From Halolamina pelagica (lineage in GTDB: Archaea; Halobacteriota; Halobacteria; Halobacteriales; Haloferacaceae): a stretch of DNA of 64,000 bases. Made by a program: the position numbers and the translations under genes. Position 1 is the first letter of the stretch. The number at the start of each line of letters is the position of its first letter. The notes below the pieces were generated by a model that made no database searches, had not been told where the DNA came from, and was given only the letters and a program-made list of their open reading frames with translations. This document shows positions 48,218-57,611 of the stretch, piece after piece. Where the stretch lies: contig NZ_LGUC01000001.1 in assembly GCF_001307315.1 (NCBI RefSeq), forward strand, positions 372,001-436,000. The letters run 5' to 3'.

Positions 48218-48315
48218 CAGGCGCCGCTCGAGAGAACGATCTGGAAGACCAGAGCGAGCGCCAGAAGCGCCGACAGGCCGACTGTGCTGGTGACGATCTT
48301 CGTCGCCGTGCTCAT
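48217..48315 (-). CDS. 32-residue single-helix membrane peptide
   Basis: Starts ATG at 48315, stops TGA at 48217-48219. It begins MSTATKIVTSTVGLSALL and ends with a hydrophobic helix of ~20 residues and LSSGA, one membrane span with little else. The stop overlaps the ATG of the DUF7089-like gene (TGATG), a strong sign that it is translated. Function unknown; perhaps a partner of the following protein. Confidence 0.6.
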   Translation of the reverse strand: MSTATKIVTSTVGLSALLALALVFQIVLSSGA

Positions 48316-48372
48316 ACTCGCTGTTCCGGCCGCACCGCTGTTAACAGTTGCTGAAAGCGGGCGACTGCGGAC

Positions 48373-49307
48373 TCAGTCCTCGTCGATCCCGTAGTCGTCG
48401 GCCATCTCGATCACGTACCGGCCGTCCTCCTGGAGCGAGATGATGTACTCCTTCCGGTCGTACAGCTCCATGAGGTTGAGTTCGTACTGGCCGGGGCGGT
48501 GATCTTGATGCTCTCGAACTGTTGGTTGAGCTCCTCGCGGAGCGCCCGCAGATCGGTGTCCTCGTCGGTCACCGGCTCCTCGCGTTCGGGCGCCGAGCCC
48601 GCGACGGGCTGTTTCTCGACCGGCTCGGGGTCGTCGGGTCCGAGCGCCCCCGAGAGGTCGAACTCGTCGGGATCCGACCCCGACGGCGTCTCCGCCGGTG
48701 GCCCCTGTGGCGTCCCGCGGCCGCGGCTGGCTTCCTCCCGTGACGCCTGACTTTCGGCATCGGACACCTGCCGGCGGGCGTCGTCGATCTCGTCGGGGCT
48801 CGCCGCGGCCGAGCGCGCGTCCCGCTGGGCGCTGTTCTCCGCGCCCGTCTCGTCTGCGATCTCGGCGTCCCGGAACTCCTCCGCGTCCCGAAGCGCCTCG
48901 TCGGCACCCGCGGTGGCGGTCGTGTCGGCGTCGACGGCGTCTGCCGCCTCCTCGCCCGCGGCGTCGGCAGCATGTGCGGTGTCGTCGGGAAGATCTATCT
49001 CCCCGCCGGACCCGGGGTCAGACAGCGATTCGGCTGGCTCGGTCGGCGACGCTGCTGCTGCCGGCTCGGTCGTCGAGACGGCGTCCGACTGCTCGGCCGT
49101 CGAGGTCGGTTCCCCCTCGGGAGCGTCGCTGTCGGCCGTCGACGCCGGTTCGCCGGACTCCCCCATCGACGCCGGCTCGTCGGGCTCGGAGTCCCGATTC
49201 GGCGGCTTGAACTGGAACTTGTTCCCGCCGCAGTTCGGACAGCCCGAGAGCATCTCCTTGGAGCCGTCGTCGAACTGCTGGCCGCAGGTGGTACACTCGT
49301 GAGGCAC
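48373..49307 (-). CDS. Origin-associated Zn-ribbon protein (split by one deletion)
   Basis: About 311 residues. The N-terminal zinc ribbon has two CxxC pairs (HECTTCGQQFDDGSKEML, SGCPNCGGNKFQFKPP). Some 200 residues of acidic Ala/Asp/Glu/Ser/Thr linker follow, then a small C-terminal domain (LRALREELNQQFESIKI, continuing after a missing base in the G4 run 48493-48496 as PGQYELNLMELYDRKEYIIS). Last gene of a three-gene minus-strand operon (GTPase, DUF2073, Zn-ribbon) next to the replication origin; haloarchaeal genomes label this set oap, origin-associated proteins. Its role is unknown. Confidence 0.82.
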
Positions 49308-49311
49308 GGGC

Positions 49312-49734
49312 CTACTTGCGCGAGACGAGCGTGCTGATGAGGTTCTCGTCTTTGTGCAGCGTCTCGATCTGATTGGCCGGGCCGATCACCGTCAGCTTCT
49401 GGGTGTCCTCTTTCCCCATCAGTCGGTCGAACAGTCCGGGGTTGCCCGAACTCGATTTGGGGTAGGTCTCGATCTCGATCCCGTTGAACTCGTCCGGGCT
49501 GATCTCGGTCATCGTGACCTCGATCAGCTTCGACTCCTCGTCGGGGGTGAGTCCCTCCTCGAGGATCACGATGTTGCCCTCACGAACGCCGTCGAGGATC
49601 AGCCGGATCTTCTCCATGCTGGTGAGCCCCTCCATCCGGGCGCCGCTGATCATGTCGACCCGGACACCGTCGTCGGGGCCGTCCTCACCCTCGGTGGGTC
49701 CTCCGTCGCCGTCGCCGCTGGTTACTTCGGGCAT
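49312..49734 (-). CDS. DUF2073 family origin-associated protein
   Basis: 140 residues: an acidic N-terminal tail of ~25, then the DUF2073 core GARMEGLTSMEKIRLILDG, REGNIVILEEGLTPDEESKL, LTVIGPANQIETLHKDENLI. It lies between the GTPase (2-base gap) and the Zn-ribbon gene (4-base gap), so it is co-transcribed with both. DUF2073 proteins occur with this Era-like GTPase across euryarchaea, suggesting a complex. Biochemical role unknown. Confidence 0.88.
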   Translation of the reverse strand: MPEVTSGDGDGGPTEGEDGPDDGVRVDMISGARMEGLTSMEKIRLILDGVREGNIVILEEGLTPDEESKLIEVTMTEISPDEFNGIEIETYPKSSSGNPGLFDRLMGKEDTQKLTVIGPANQIETLHKDENLISTLVSRK

Positions 49735-49736
49735 TG

Positions 49737-50377
49737 TTAGGAGAAGTACTCCGCGATTTTCTCGTACACTTCGTCCATGTTCTGTCCTTCGAGCGCCGAC
49801 AGGGGATGGTCTCGTGCTGCGGGAACGCGTTCGCGATCCGCTGGATGTCCGACTCCTCTTTGTCGATCTTGTTCGCGAGGATCAACACCGGCAGCTCCTG
49901 ACTCTCGATGATGCCGATCAGCATCGTGTTCACCTGCGTGAACGGATCCTCGGTGCTGTCGAGCACGTAGATCACGCCGTCGACGTCCTCCCGAAGCCAG
50001 TGCATCGCCTCCGCGACGCCCTCGGTGGCCTCCCGGGAGCGCCGGACGGCGTCCTCCTTCTCCATATCGTGGTCGAGGAACTCCTCGTAGTCGACTTTCG
50101 TCGCCACCCCGGGCGTGTCGACGATGTCGATAGTGACCTCCTTCCCGTCGCGCTCGATAGTCACCCCCTCCTTGCGGCGCGCTCGCCGTGTCTCGTGGGG
50201 GATGTGGCTCTCCGGGCCCACCGCGTCGCCGGTCCAGTCGCGGGCGATCCGGTTCGCCAGCGTGGTCTTTCCGGCGTTCGGCGGGCCGTAGATCCCGATG
50301 CGCTTCGGCTCCGCTGAGGCAAACAGGCCGTCGGTGACCCGCGTAATGCTGTCTTTCAGACTCGTGAGCAGACCCAT
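49737..50377 (-). CDS. Era-like GTPase next to the origin (split by one deletion)
   Basis: About 213 residues. P-loop IGIYGPPNAGKTTLANRI, switch II DIVDTPGVATKVDYEEF, NKID motif ILANKIDKEES and the G5-like SALEGQNMDEVYEKI after a missing base in the G4 run 49802-49805. First gene of the origin-associated operon, with its promoter inside the origin region. Start ATG at 50377 (MGLLTSLKDSITRVTDG). It likely binds GTP; whether it acts in replication or ribosome assembly is unknown. Confidence 0.86.
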
Positions 50378-50570
50378 CCTTATCTCCTGCCCCACTACAG
50401 TAGGGGGCTGTTACCCAGAGTAGTGCTGGCAATCCACTTAAGAATGGCGTCAGACGGGGTTCGACGCCCCCGATCGGCGTCGATTCCGGAAACGACGGTT
50501 GGCCAATCTACATGTCGAATATACTGAATCAGGAGTTCGAAACGAGTTCTCGCCCGACGCTTGGCGGAGA

Positions 50571-50598
50571 GTTTTCCACTCGAAATGGGGGTGTGGGG
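50571..50598 (+). repeat. Origin recognition box 1
   Basis: TTTTCCACTCGAAATGGGGG followed by TGTGGGGT. It has the TTCCACTCGAAA core and downstream G-string of haloarchaeal ORB elements. Confidence 0.8.
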
Positions 50599-50689
50599 TC
50601 GTTCGGAACGAGGGCGCGACTCCGAATTCTCTCGATACCGGTCGGGAGATCGTCGATCAGGCGAATATCCGTTTCGTGGAACGGCATCG

Positions 50690-50722
50690 AACACCCCCTC
50701 CCCCTTGTTTCGTGTGGAGAAC
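50690..50722 (-). repeat. Origin recognition box 2 (inverted)
   Basis: Minus strand reads GGTTCTCCACACGAAACAAG followed by GGGGAGGGGGTGTT. It faces box 1 and borders the AT-rich segment, with another G-string just beyond at 50730-50745. Confidence 0.8.
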
Positions 50723-50761
50723 CGGATCAGGGAGGGGTGGGGTGTCGAGCTGTCGGCGAGA

Positions 50762-50852
50762 CACGTAACTAATCAAACCAGACGCCCAATAAAGAAAAGA
50801 TAGAGATTGCAGTACGGACTAATCTATCGTCGTGTGTAGTAAAACTACCGCT
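50762..50852. other. Candidate duplex-unwinding element
   Basis: AT-rich for this genome, with AACTAATCAAACC, CAATAAAGAAAAGATAGAGA and TAGTAAAACTA. It lies between inverted origin recognition boxes at 50690-50722 and 50881-50935, the expected position of the melting site. Confidence 0.65.
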
Positions 50853-50880
50853 CGTGTCAGGGCAGTTCCTGCCGCTTCTC

Positions 50881-50935
50881 GACCCCCACCCCCGTCGTTT
50901 CCGTGTTCCAGGCGAAACGAAGGGGTGGGGGGTCC
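50881..50935. repeat. Origin recognition boxes 3 and 4 (overlapping, inverted)
   Basis: 50881-50908 on the minus strand reads ACACGGAAACGACGGGGGTG + GGGGTC; 50904-50935 on the plus strand reads GTTCCAGGCGAAACGAAGGG + GTGGGGGGTC. The two boxes point away from each other and share a few bases. A weaker minus-strand box (GGACCTGAAACGAGGGGGAG) follows at 50938-50965. Confidence 0.75.
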
Positions 50936-51074
50936 GGCCTCCCCCTCGTTTCAGGTCCACCCACCGATCCACTCGATTGTCCTCCGTGCTGTTGGTGCTC
51001 CCAAACGAGGTCCGGTGCAGTTCCGCTGCAGTTCACATCGACGTCCGTCCGTTCCTGGACAGGTTATCCCGGCC

Positions 51075-51114
51075 CTCCGTTTCAACTCTACGTGCTCCGT
51101 TTCAACTCCACGTG
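51075..51114. repeat. 20-bp tandem duplication with ORB-like core
   Basis: CTCCGTTTCAACTCTACGTG is followed directly by the same 20 bases with one T-to-C change. On the minus strand each contains GAGTTGAAACGGAG, close to the ORB core CACTCGAAACGG but with a short G-run. Possibly weaker Orc1 sites within the origin. Confidence 0.6.
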
Positions 51115-51399
51115 AAGCGACGGCGACTGCAGGCCGCGACCGGATCAGCTCGGACAGCGTCGACCCGGAGCTCACCCCGACTCGAGTAGTGAACCTCCCG
51201 AAATATCGGGGAAGGCGACGGGGTATGGTGAGATTACCGCACAGCGGCTCAGTGTTCGGTGAGCCGTGATCTCCCGGCGCAGTACCGTTTCAACAGGGAC
51301 AGGTTTTTGGTACCCCTATTCATTTGGTTCGAGTGCATCAACTGGACGGCAGTTCGGAACACGTCGCGCTGAATCGGGTCTTGCAGGCGGTTGCACGGC

Positions 51400-51451
51400 G
51401 GATATACCGATTCCGGATGCCGTTCTCCACTCGAAACGCAGGGGTATCCAA
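51400..51451 (+). promoter_or_regulatory. orc1 promoter overlapped by an origin recognition box
   Basis: A TATA-like GGATATACC lies at about 51400-51408. The box TTCTCCACTCGAAACGCAGG + GG (51421-51447) covers the expected transcript start and ends five bases before the orc1 ATG at 51452. Orc1 bound here should block its own transcription. Confidence 0.55.
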
Positions 51452-53265
51452 ATGAACGACACCGACGACACAGGTCCGGCGGAGGAAGCGGACGATCCGA
51501 ACGATAGCTGGCCGATCGCGGACGACAGGGAGCGAACCGAGGAGCGTGACGACGAACGCGACGACGAGGACGTGCCCGCGGACACCGTGGCTGGCGAAGC
51601 GAGGGACAGCGACCCTGACCCCGACGCCACGGACGATCACGCGTCGACCGACAGCGCCGCAGAGAGCGACAGCGAGCACGATGACGATCCAGCGGCCGGC
51701 GGCGTGACAGCCGACGATACGGCTGACGACAGTGAGACCGACGACGGTGGGGCGGACCCGGCGTCGGTCCTCGACACCGGCGGCGAGCCCGTGACCGACG
51801 ACTCGGTCGACAGCGTCGGCACCTCCGTCGACCTCGACACCGGCGGCGTCGACATCGATCGGATGCTGGAGGACGACGGCGACAGTCAGGGGCTGTTCGA
51901 CGACCTGATGGCGGGGGAGCCGATCTTCAGCAACAAGGAGGTCCTCCGACCCTCCTACACGCCCCACGAACTCCCCCACCGGACCGACCAGATCAACCAG
52001 ATGGCCACCATTCTGGTCTCCGCGCTGCGCGGGGATACCCCCTCGAACATCCTCATCTACGGCAAGACCGGAACCGGGAAGACCGCGAGTGCGAAGTTCG
52101 TGAGCCAGGAGCTCGAGTCCACCTCCCAGAAGTACGACGTGCCCTGTGAGGTGGAGTACATCAACTGCGAGATCACCGACACGCAGTATCGCGTGCTCGC
52201 CCAGCTCGCGAACAAGTTCATCGAGAAGAACCGCGAGATCGTCACCGACCGACTCGAGGAGCTTCGCGAGCTCCGCTCGGCTGCGACAGACGGTGACGAC
52301 GCCCTCGCGGACACCGAGTTCGAGTCGATCGAGGCCGTCGACGAGACGATCGCCGAGTTGGAGGCCGACCGCGACGAGATGGAGGAGGTCCCGATGACCG
52401 GGTGGCCCACCGACCGGGTGTACACGAAGTTCTTCGACGCCATCGACTACCACGAGCGCGTGGTCGTCATCATGCTCGACGAGATCGACAAGCTCGTCGA
52501 GAAATCCGGCGACGACACGCTGTACAACCTCTCCCGGATGAACTCCGAACTCGAAACGTCACGGATCTCGATCATGGGGATCTCCAACGACCTGAAGTTC
52601 ACCGACTTCCTCGATCCGCGAGTCAAGTCGAGTCTGGGCGAAGAGGAGATCGTCTTCCCCCCTACGACGCCAATCAGCTCCGGGACATCCTCCAGCACCG
52701 ATCTGACGTGGCGTTCAAAGACGACGCGCTGACTGACGACGTGATCCCGCTGTGTGCGGCGTTCGCCGCCCAGGAACACGGCGACGCCCGGCGCGCACTC
52801 GACCTCCTGCGGACCGCGGGCGAACTCGCCGAACGGAGCCAGGCCGAGACGGTCGAGGAACAGCACGTCCGACAGGCCCAGGACAAGATCGAACTCGACC
52901 GCGTCGTCGAAGTCGTCCGGACGCTCCCGACCCAGAGCAAGATCGTCCTGTTCGCGACGATCCTCCTGGAGAAAAACGGCGTCCACAACATCAACACCGG
53001 CGAGGTGTTCAACATCTACAAGCGGCTCTGTGAGGAGATCGACGCCGACGTGTTGACCCAGCGCCGCGTCACCGACCTCATCAGCGAACTCGACATGCTG
53101 GGGATCGTCAACGCCGTCGTCGTCTCGAAGGGGCGCTACGGCCGCACGAAGGAGATCTCGCTGTCGGTCCCGATCGAGGAGACCGAACACGTCCTGCTCT
53201 CGGACTCCCGGCTCGGCGACATCGAGAACGCCCAGCCGTTCGTCCAGGCCCGCTTCGACAACTGA
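51452..53265 (+). CDS. orc1: Orc1/Cdc6 origin-binding protein (split by one deletion)
   Basis: Initiator that binds origin recognition boxes and loads MCM; about 604 residues. The first ~145 are an acidic low-complexity extension. The conserved body starts LFDDLMAGEPIFSNKEVLRP and has Walker A GKTGTGKT (204-211), Walker B VVIMLDEIDKL (Asp343, Glu344), and sensor 1 ISIMGISNDLKF. After one missing base in the C6 run 52657-52662 it continues DANQLRDILQHRSDVAF, QEHGDARRALDLLRTAGE (sensor 2) and a C-terminal winged helix (KIVLFATILLEKNGVHNINT). Adjacency to the origin and the high similarity to chromosomal oriC1 Orc1 proteins make it the likely main initiator. Confidence 0.94.
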
Positions 53266-53289
53266 CCACGCGTTCGCTCGTTCACGCGC

Positions 53290-53316
53290 CGTTTCCACTC
53301 GAAACGGTGGGGGTTA
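53290..53316 (+). repeat. Origin recognition box downstream of orc1
   Basis: GTTTCCACTCGAAACGGTGG followed by GGGTT, 25 bases after the orc1 stop. It is the best match to the consensus in the window. A second, weaker copy (CTGGACTCGAAACGGTGGCG, 53395-53414) lies just beyond, inside the 3' end of the signal peptidase gene. Confidence 0.75.
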
Positions 53317-53327
53317 CCTCGAACCAG

Positions 53328-54148
53328 TCATCCAACGACGGCCGGCGCTGTCGCCGGACCAGTCCCACCACTACCGGCAGCGACCACTGTTTCGGCTGGA
53401 CTCGAAACGGTGGCGTTCTCGGGCGAGTTCACCGCCGTCGCGTTCGCGCTCGCGGTTTCGATGGCGCCGACCGGGCCCGGCGTCGCGGCGCCCGAGAAGC
53501 CCAGTCGGACCCAGCCGAGGTAGGGGACCCGGACTCTGGCAGTGCCGACGACCCAGTCGGCCTTCACCGGCGGGCTGATGTTCTTCGTCTGGTCGTAGTA
53601 CGCGTTGTTGTCACCTTTCGTGATGAAGCCCGCGTGGGGGCCGGACAGTTGTCCATCTCCTCGCAGTTGCTGGCGCCTTGGACCCACGCTTTGTTGGCCT
53701 CGTCGTACCAGTTCTCCCCCTCCTCGACCCAGAACCGGGCGCGATGGATGATCGGCGGCCCGACGTTTCCCGTGCTGTCGTAGACGATCACCGTCCCGTA
53801 GTCGTTGAACGTCTTGTAGCCCACCTCCTCGCCAACCCGGTGGGTGACGACGCCGGTGTCCTCGCGGGCAGCGTCGGGGGCGAACCGACCGGGCTCGGTG
53901 ACGAAGATCAGGTCGCCTTTCTGCATATTGGGGTCCATGCTGCCGCTCTCGACGGCGACCATCGGCGGCCAGACGCCGCTGACCCCGAACAGCAACAGTC
54001 CGACCAGCGCGACGGTCGCCATGCTGGTCAGCATCTCACGGGCGAACATCAGCGGGCCGCTCTCGGCGGTCAGAAACTGTTGGAGTAGCCCGTCCGGCTC
54101 GTCGTCCTCGGCGGGGGGCTCCGGCGGGGGACCTTCGCCAGCGCTCAT
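53328..54148 (-). CDS. sec11: Signal peptidase I, archaeal Sec11 type (split by one deletion)
   Basis: Membrane serine protease removing Sec signal peptides; about 273 residues. A polar acidic tail (1-35), membrane segment ATVALVGLLLFGVSGVW, catalytic Ser in VAVESGSMDPNMQKGD, and the His that replaces bacterial Lys in VVTHRVGEEVG are seen. After one missing base in the G5 run 53636-53640 comes ITKGDNNAYYDQT with the conserved GDN. It ends with an Ala/Thr/Ser-rich extension. Signal peptidase beside orc1 is a conserved haloarchaeal arrangement. Confidence 0.88.
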
Positions 54149-54271
54149 CTGCTACCGGCTTGTCGGGGGCGTCCATAGGCCTTCTGACTGGCCCTCCCGC
54201 CCGGGTCCGCGCCCCCGGCCGGACCGGCCGCAACCGACACCCTTTCGGTCCGTAGGGCCGCCCGTCACTGC

Positions 54272-56386
54272 ATGGCACGCATCGAGGCTGCCGACTTCCA
54301 CGACATCGCCAAACCCGGCGACGTGCGCCTCTCGCCCGACGGCGAGGAGGTGGCGTTCGTCCGGAAGGTTCCCGACGACGACGAGAGCTACGAGTCCACC
54401 GTCCACCTCGTCCCCAGCGACGGGAGCGAGGAGCCCCGCCAGTTCACCGTCAGCGAGGGTGGCGACAGCCAGCCCCGCTGGTCGCCCTCCGGCGACCGCA
54501 TCGCCTTCGTCTCCAACCGCGGCAAGGACGACGACCGGCCGCAGCTCTGGATCATCCCCGTCGGCGGCGGCGAGGGCCGACAGGTCACCGAGGTTCCCGC
54601 CGGCGTCCAGGGGATCAGCTGGTCGCCCGACGGCACCCGGATCGCGTTCACGCAGTCGACCACCGCCGACGAGCGCGAGGAGGGCCTCGACGTGGACATC
54701 TCCGAGGAGGACGAGTACGAGCGCGAGACGCCGGACCCACGGGTCATCGACCGCACCGTCTACCGCACGGCCCAGCAGTACTTCGACGGCGCGCGCTCGC
54801 ACGTGTACGTCGCCCACGTGGGCACGGAACTGGCGGGCGTCGACGACGTCGAAGTCGAGCGGGTCACCGACGGCGACGTGGACTTCGGCGGCCCCGAGTG
54901 GGGTGACGCGTCGACGCTGTACTACACCGCACAGGACGTCGGCGACGACCCGGACGACTCCCACCGGTACTCCATCTACGCCTACGACACCAACGCCGAA
55001 GAAGCGGAGAAAGTCCACGAGACCAGCGGCTGGGGCGCCGGCATCGCCGCCAACGGCGACGGCCGCGTCGCCTTCCTCTACAGCGAGGAGGACCAGATGA
55101 GCATCCAGCCGACCGAGCTCAAGACGGTCGACGTCGCCAGCGGCGACGTGGCGTGGATCTCCGAGGAGCTCGACCGCGGGCTGGGCTACGAGGCCGCCCC
55201 ACAGTGGGGCCCCGATGGCGAACACGTCTACTTCTCGACACCAGACGAGGGCAAGACCAGCGTCTGGTGTGCGCCCGGCGACGCCAACGAGGCGCCGAGC
55301 CGCGTCGTCCGCCCCGGCGCGGTCAGCGCGGCCCACGTCGGCGAGGACCAGCTCGCGTTCGCGATGAGCGAGTGGGACCACCCCGGCGACGTGTTCGTCT
55401 GCAGCCGCCAGCACGCCGACCAGCCCGGTCTCGACGGTGGCACCGGCGTCTCCCGCGAGGGCTGTCGCCGGCTGACCGAACTCAACGACGACTACCTCGA
55501 CGATGTCGAGGTTCAGGAGCCCGAGGAGCTCCACTTCAACTCCGAACAGGGCGAGGTCCACGGCTGGACGATCACCCCCGACGACTTCGACGAGGACGAC
55601 AGCTACCCCCTCGCCGTCGAAGTCCACGGCGGCCCCCACGCGATGTGGACCACTGCCGGGACGATGTGGCACGAGTTCCAGACGCTCGCCGCGCGTGGCT
55701 ACGTCGTGTTCTGGTCGAACCCCCGCGGCTCGACTGGCTACGGCGAGGACTACATGCAGGCGATCGAGCGCGACTGGGGCGACGTGACCCTGACCGACGT
55801 GATGGCCGGCGTCGACCTGCTGACCGAGCGCGATTACGTCGACGAGGACGACGTGCACCTCACCGGCGGCTCCTTCGGCGGCTTCATGACGTCGTGGGCG
55901 GTCGGCCAGACCGACTTCTTCACCTCCGCGGTCTCACAGCGCGGCGTCTACGACCTCACGGGGTTCTACGGCTCCACGGACGGCGCCTACAGCCTCGTCG
56001 AGGGTGACTTCGACACCACGCCGTGGGAGGAACCGGAGTTCCTCTGGGAGAAGTCGCCGATGGGCCACGCCCACCAGGTCGACACGCCGACGCTGCTCAT
56101 CCACTCCGACGACGACTACCGGACGCCGGTCTGCACGGCCGAACTCTGGCACCGGATCCTCCGCAAGCAGGGCACCGATACCCGGTTCGTGCGCTACCCG
56201 CGCGAGGGGCACGAACTCTCCCGTTCGGGCGAGCCGGGCCACATCGTCGACCGCATCGAGCGCATCGCCCGCTGGTTCGACGGCTACAGCGAGCATCAGG
56301 ACGCCGAGCGCGCACTTGACCGTGAAGCCAACGACGGGCTCTCTGCGGGCGAAGAGGAGGACGGCGACGACGAGAGCGAGGAGTAG
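54272..56386 (+). CDS. S9 family (prolyl oligopeptidase-like) serine peptidase
   Basis: 704 residues, intact. An N-terminal beta-propeller domain (WD40-like/TolB blades such as QPRWSPSGDRIAFVSNRGKD and ISWSPDGTRIAFTQS) is followed by a C-terminal alpha/beta hydrolase with Ser534 in HLTGGSFGGFMTSWAVGQ, the Asp in IHSDDDYRTPV and the His in REGHELSRSGE. Likely a cytoplasmic acylaminoacyl- or dipeptidyl-peptidase, since no signal is seen. An acidic tail of ~25 residues closes it. Confidence 0.93.
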   Translation: MARIEAADFHDIAKPGDVRLSPDGEEVAFVRKVPDDDESYESTVHLVPSDGSEEPRQFTVSEGGDSQPRWSPSGDRIAFVSNRGKDDDRPQLWIIPVGGGEGRQVTEVPAGVQGISWSPDGTRIAFTQSTTADEREEGLDVDISEEDEYERETPDPRVIDRTVYRTAQQYFDGARSHVYVAHVGTELAGVDDVEVERVTDGDVDFGGPEWGDASTLYYTAQDVGDDPDDSHRYSIYAYDTNAEEAEKVHETSGWGAGIAANGDGRVAFLYSEEDQMSIQPTELKTVDVASGDVAWISEELDRGLGYEAAPQWGPDGEHVYFSTPDEGKTSVWCAPGDANEAPSRVVRPGAVSAAHVGEDQLAFAMSEWDHPGDVFVCSRQHADQPGLDGGTGVSREGCRRLTELNDDYLDDVEVQEPEELHFNSEQGEVHGWTITPDDFDEDDSYPLAVEVHGGPHAMWTTAGTMWHEFQTLAARGYVVFWSNPRGSTGYGEDYMQAIERDWGDVTLTDVMAGVDLLTERDYVDEDDVHLTGGSFGGFMTSWAVGQTDFFTSAVSQRGVYDLTGFYGSTDGAYSLVEGDFDTTPWEEPEFLWEKSPMGHAHQVDTPTLLIHSDDDYRTPVCTAELWHRILRKQGTDTRFVRYPREGHELSRSGEPGHIVDRIERIARWFDGYSEHQDAERALDREANDGLSAGEEEDGDDESEE

Positions 56387-56746
56387 AACTGGGTAGCTCT
56401 CGGTAGTTCTTCAGGGGGCCGCTTCACGTGGTCGTCAGACGGACTCCCTGCCCCCGGTTTCGAACTGAAGCGAGGGGGTTCGCTGGCACGCTATTCGGTA
56501 GCAACCAACTCGGCCCACGGGCCGTGAGACCGCTCGAAACGGCTCCGGAGCGCTCCCGAGCACTCCGGGGGACGCCTTCCGCTGGCCGGCGACCGACCAC
56601 CCCTCGGCGGGTCTCGATCCGAAGCGATGGGGTTCGGTGTGGCCTCCTCACCCGCGATAGCCGCCTCGATATGCACTGTACGGTCGGTAACGGCTCGCTC
56701 GTGTAGCCCAGAAGGCATTTACTTCGACCGGCGGAACCACCGGGCG
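56387..56746. other. 360-base spacer with degenerate ORB-like elements
   Basis: No supported gene. It holds an inverted pair around 56446-56482: the minus strand of 56446-56470 reads CTTCAGTTCGAAACCGGGGG + CAGGG, while the plus strand reads GTTTCGAACTGAAGCGAGGG + GGTT. A further copy lies at 56612-56637 (TCTCGATCCGAAGCGATGGG + GTT). These resemble the boxes around orc1 but with more changes. The promoter of the next gene is probably within 56690-56740. Confidence 0.45.
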
Positions 56747-57534
56747 ATGGACCGCCGCCGAGTCGCCCTCCTGCTCGCCGTCGTCGGCCTGCTCTGTCTG
56801 CCGGCGCCGTACTACCTCGGCTGGGCAGCGGAGGCCACGTCCCCGCCCGAACGAACTTCCCAGATATACGCCGCGGAACCGATCAACCTCGACGACGCCT
56901 CGGACCGGAAGCGGCTCGTCGACGCCCACGGCCACGAGGTCACGATCGCGGACTATCGCATCACGGCACGCTACGGCGACGACTACCGGGCGCCGAACGC
57001 CACCCTCGCGGCGCTGGTGACCGCGATGCGCGAGGGCTCGGCCAGCGTCGACGACCCCGATGCCCGCGCCGACCTCCGCGAGATCGGCGCCGCCAACGAG
57101 TTCGTCCGTGACACGAACGACAACACCGAACCCGACGGCTACTACCGGCTCTCGGTCGAGCAGAACGGGTCGGTGGTCCGCGCCGAGCAGGTCTCGCTCC
57201 GTCCCGTCGCCGACGCCATCGCGGACCGTGCGCCACGCTACGCGACCCTCTCGGCGGGGGAGCAGCGCACCGTCGACCGTATCGTCGATAACTCGACCGG
57301 CGAGGGCGGGGGTACCGGCCACACGTCGACGAGCCCTACGTCGACCAGCTGCCGACGCCGGTCCACAAGGGCGACACGCTGTACAGTATCAGGGTCTACG
57401 GCCACGTCGACGACTTCGGACCAGCATTCGGCGGCTTCGTCGTCGGGCTCGGTGTCGCGGCGGTCGGCCTCGTGTTGCTGCTGGCCAGTGGCGGGCTCTA
57501 CGGCTACGACCGCTTGCGCGACTCGTCAGCGTAG
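56747..57534 (+). CDS. Haloarchaeal membrane-anchored protein (split by one deletion)
   Basis: About 262 residues. It starts [20 protein letters not shown] (signal or anchor helix), has an extracytoplasmic domain of ~180 residues ([40 protein letters not shown]) and a C-terminal helix [20 protein letters not shown] followed by [15 protein letters not shown]. One base is missing in the G5 run 57308-57312. I do not recognise the family. It is convergent with upp. Confidence 0.65.
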
Positions 57535-57611
57535 GCGCGGGTGCCCGTCGTCGCCGGATCCGTCGGCGTCACGCGGCCGGTTCGGGGGCGCAGGCGAGTT
57601 CGCTCTCCTCC

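Larger units (their letters stand above)
50378..51451. other. oriC: Replication origin (oriC1-type)
   Basis: 1.07 kb without a supported gene between the origin-associated operon and orc1, both transcribed away from it. It contains origin recognition boxes in both orientations: 50571-50598 (+), 50690-50722 (-), 50881-50908 (-), 50904-50935 (+), 50938-50965 (-, weaker) and 51421-51447 (+). G-strings such as GGGAGGGGTGGGGTG (50730-50745) accompany them. An AT-rich stretch at 50762-50852 lies between the inverted boxes. This matches the known haloarchaeal plan of inverted ORBs flanking an unwinding element beside orc1/cdc6. Confidence 0.88.

Noticed and set aside
50499..50803. Short overlapping frames within the origin region
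   Set aside because: Three overlapping plus-strand frames of 80-90 codons run through the origin boxes with no family resemblance; the boxes explain the sequence better.
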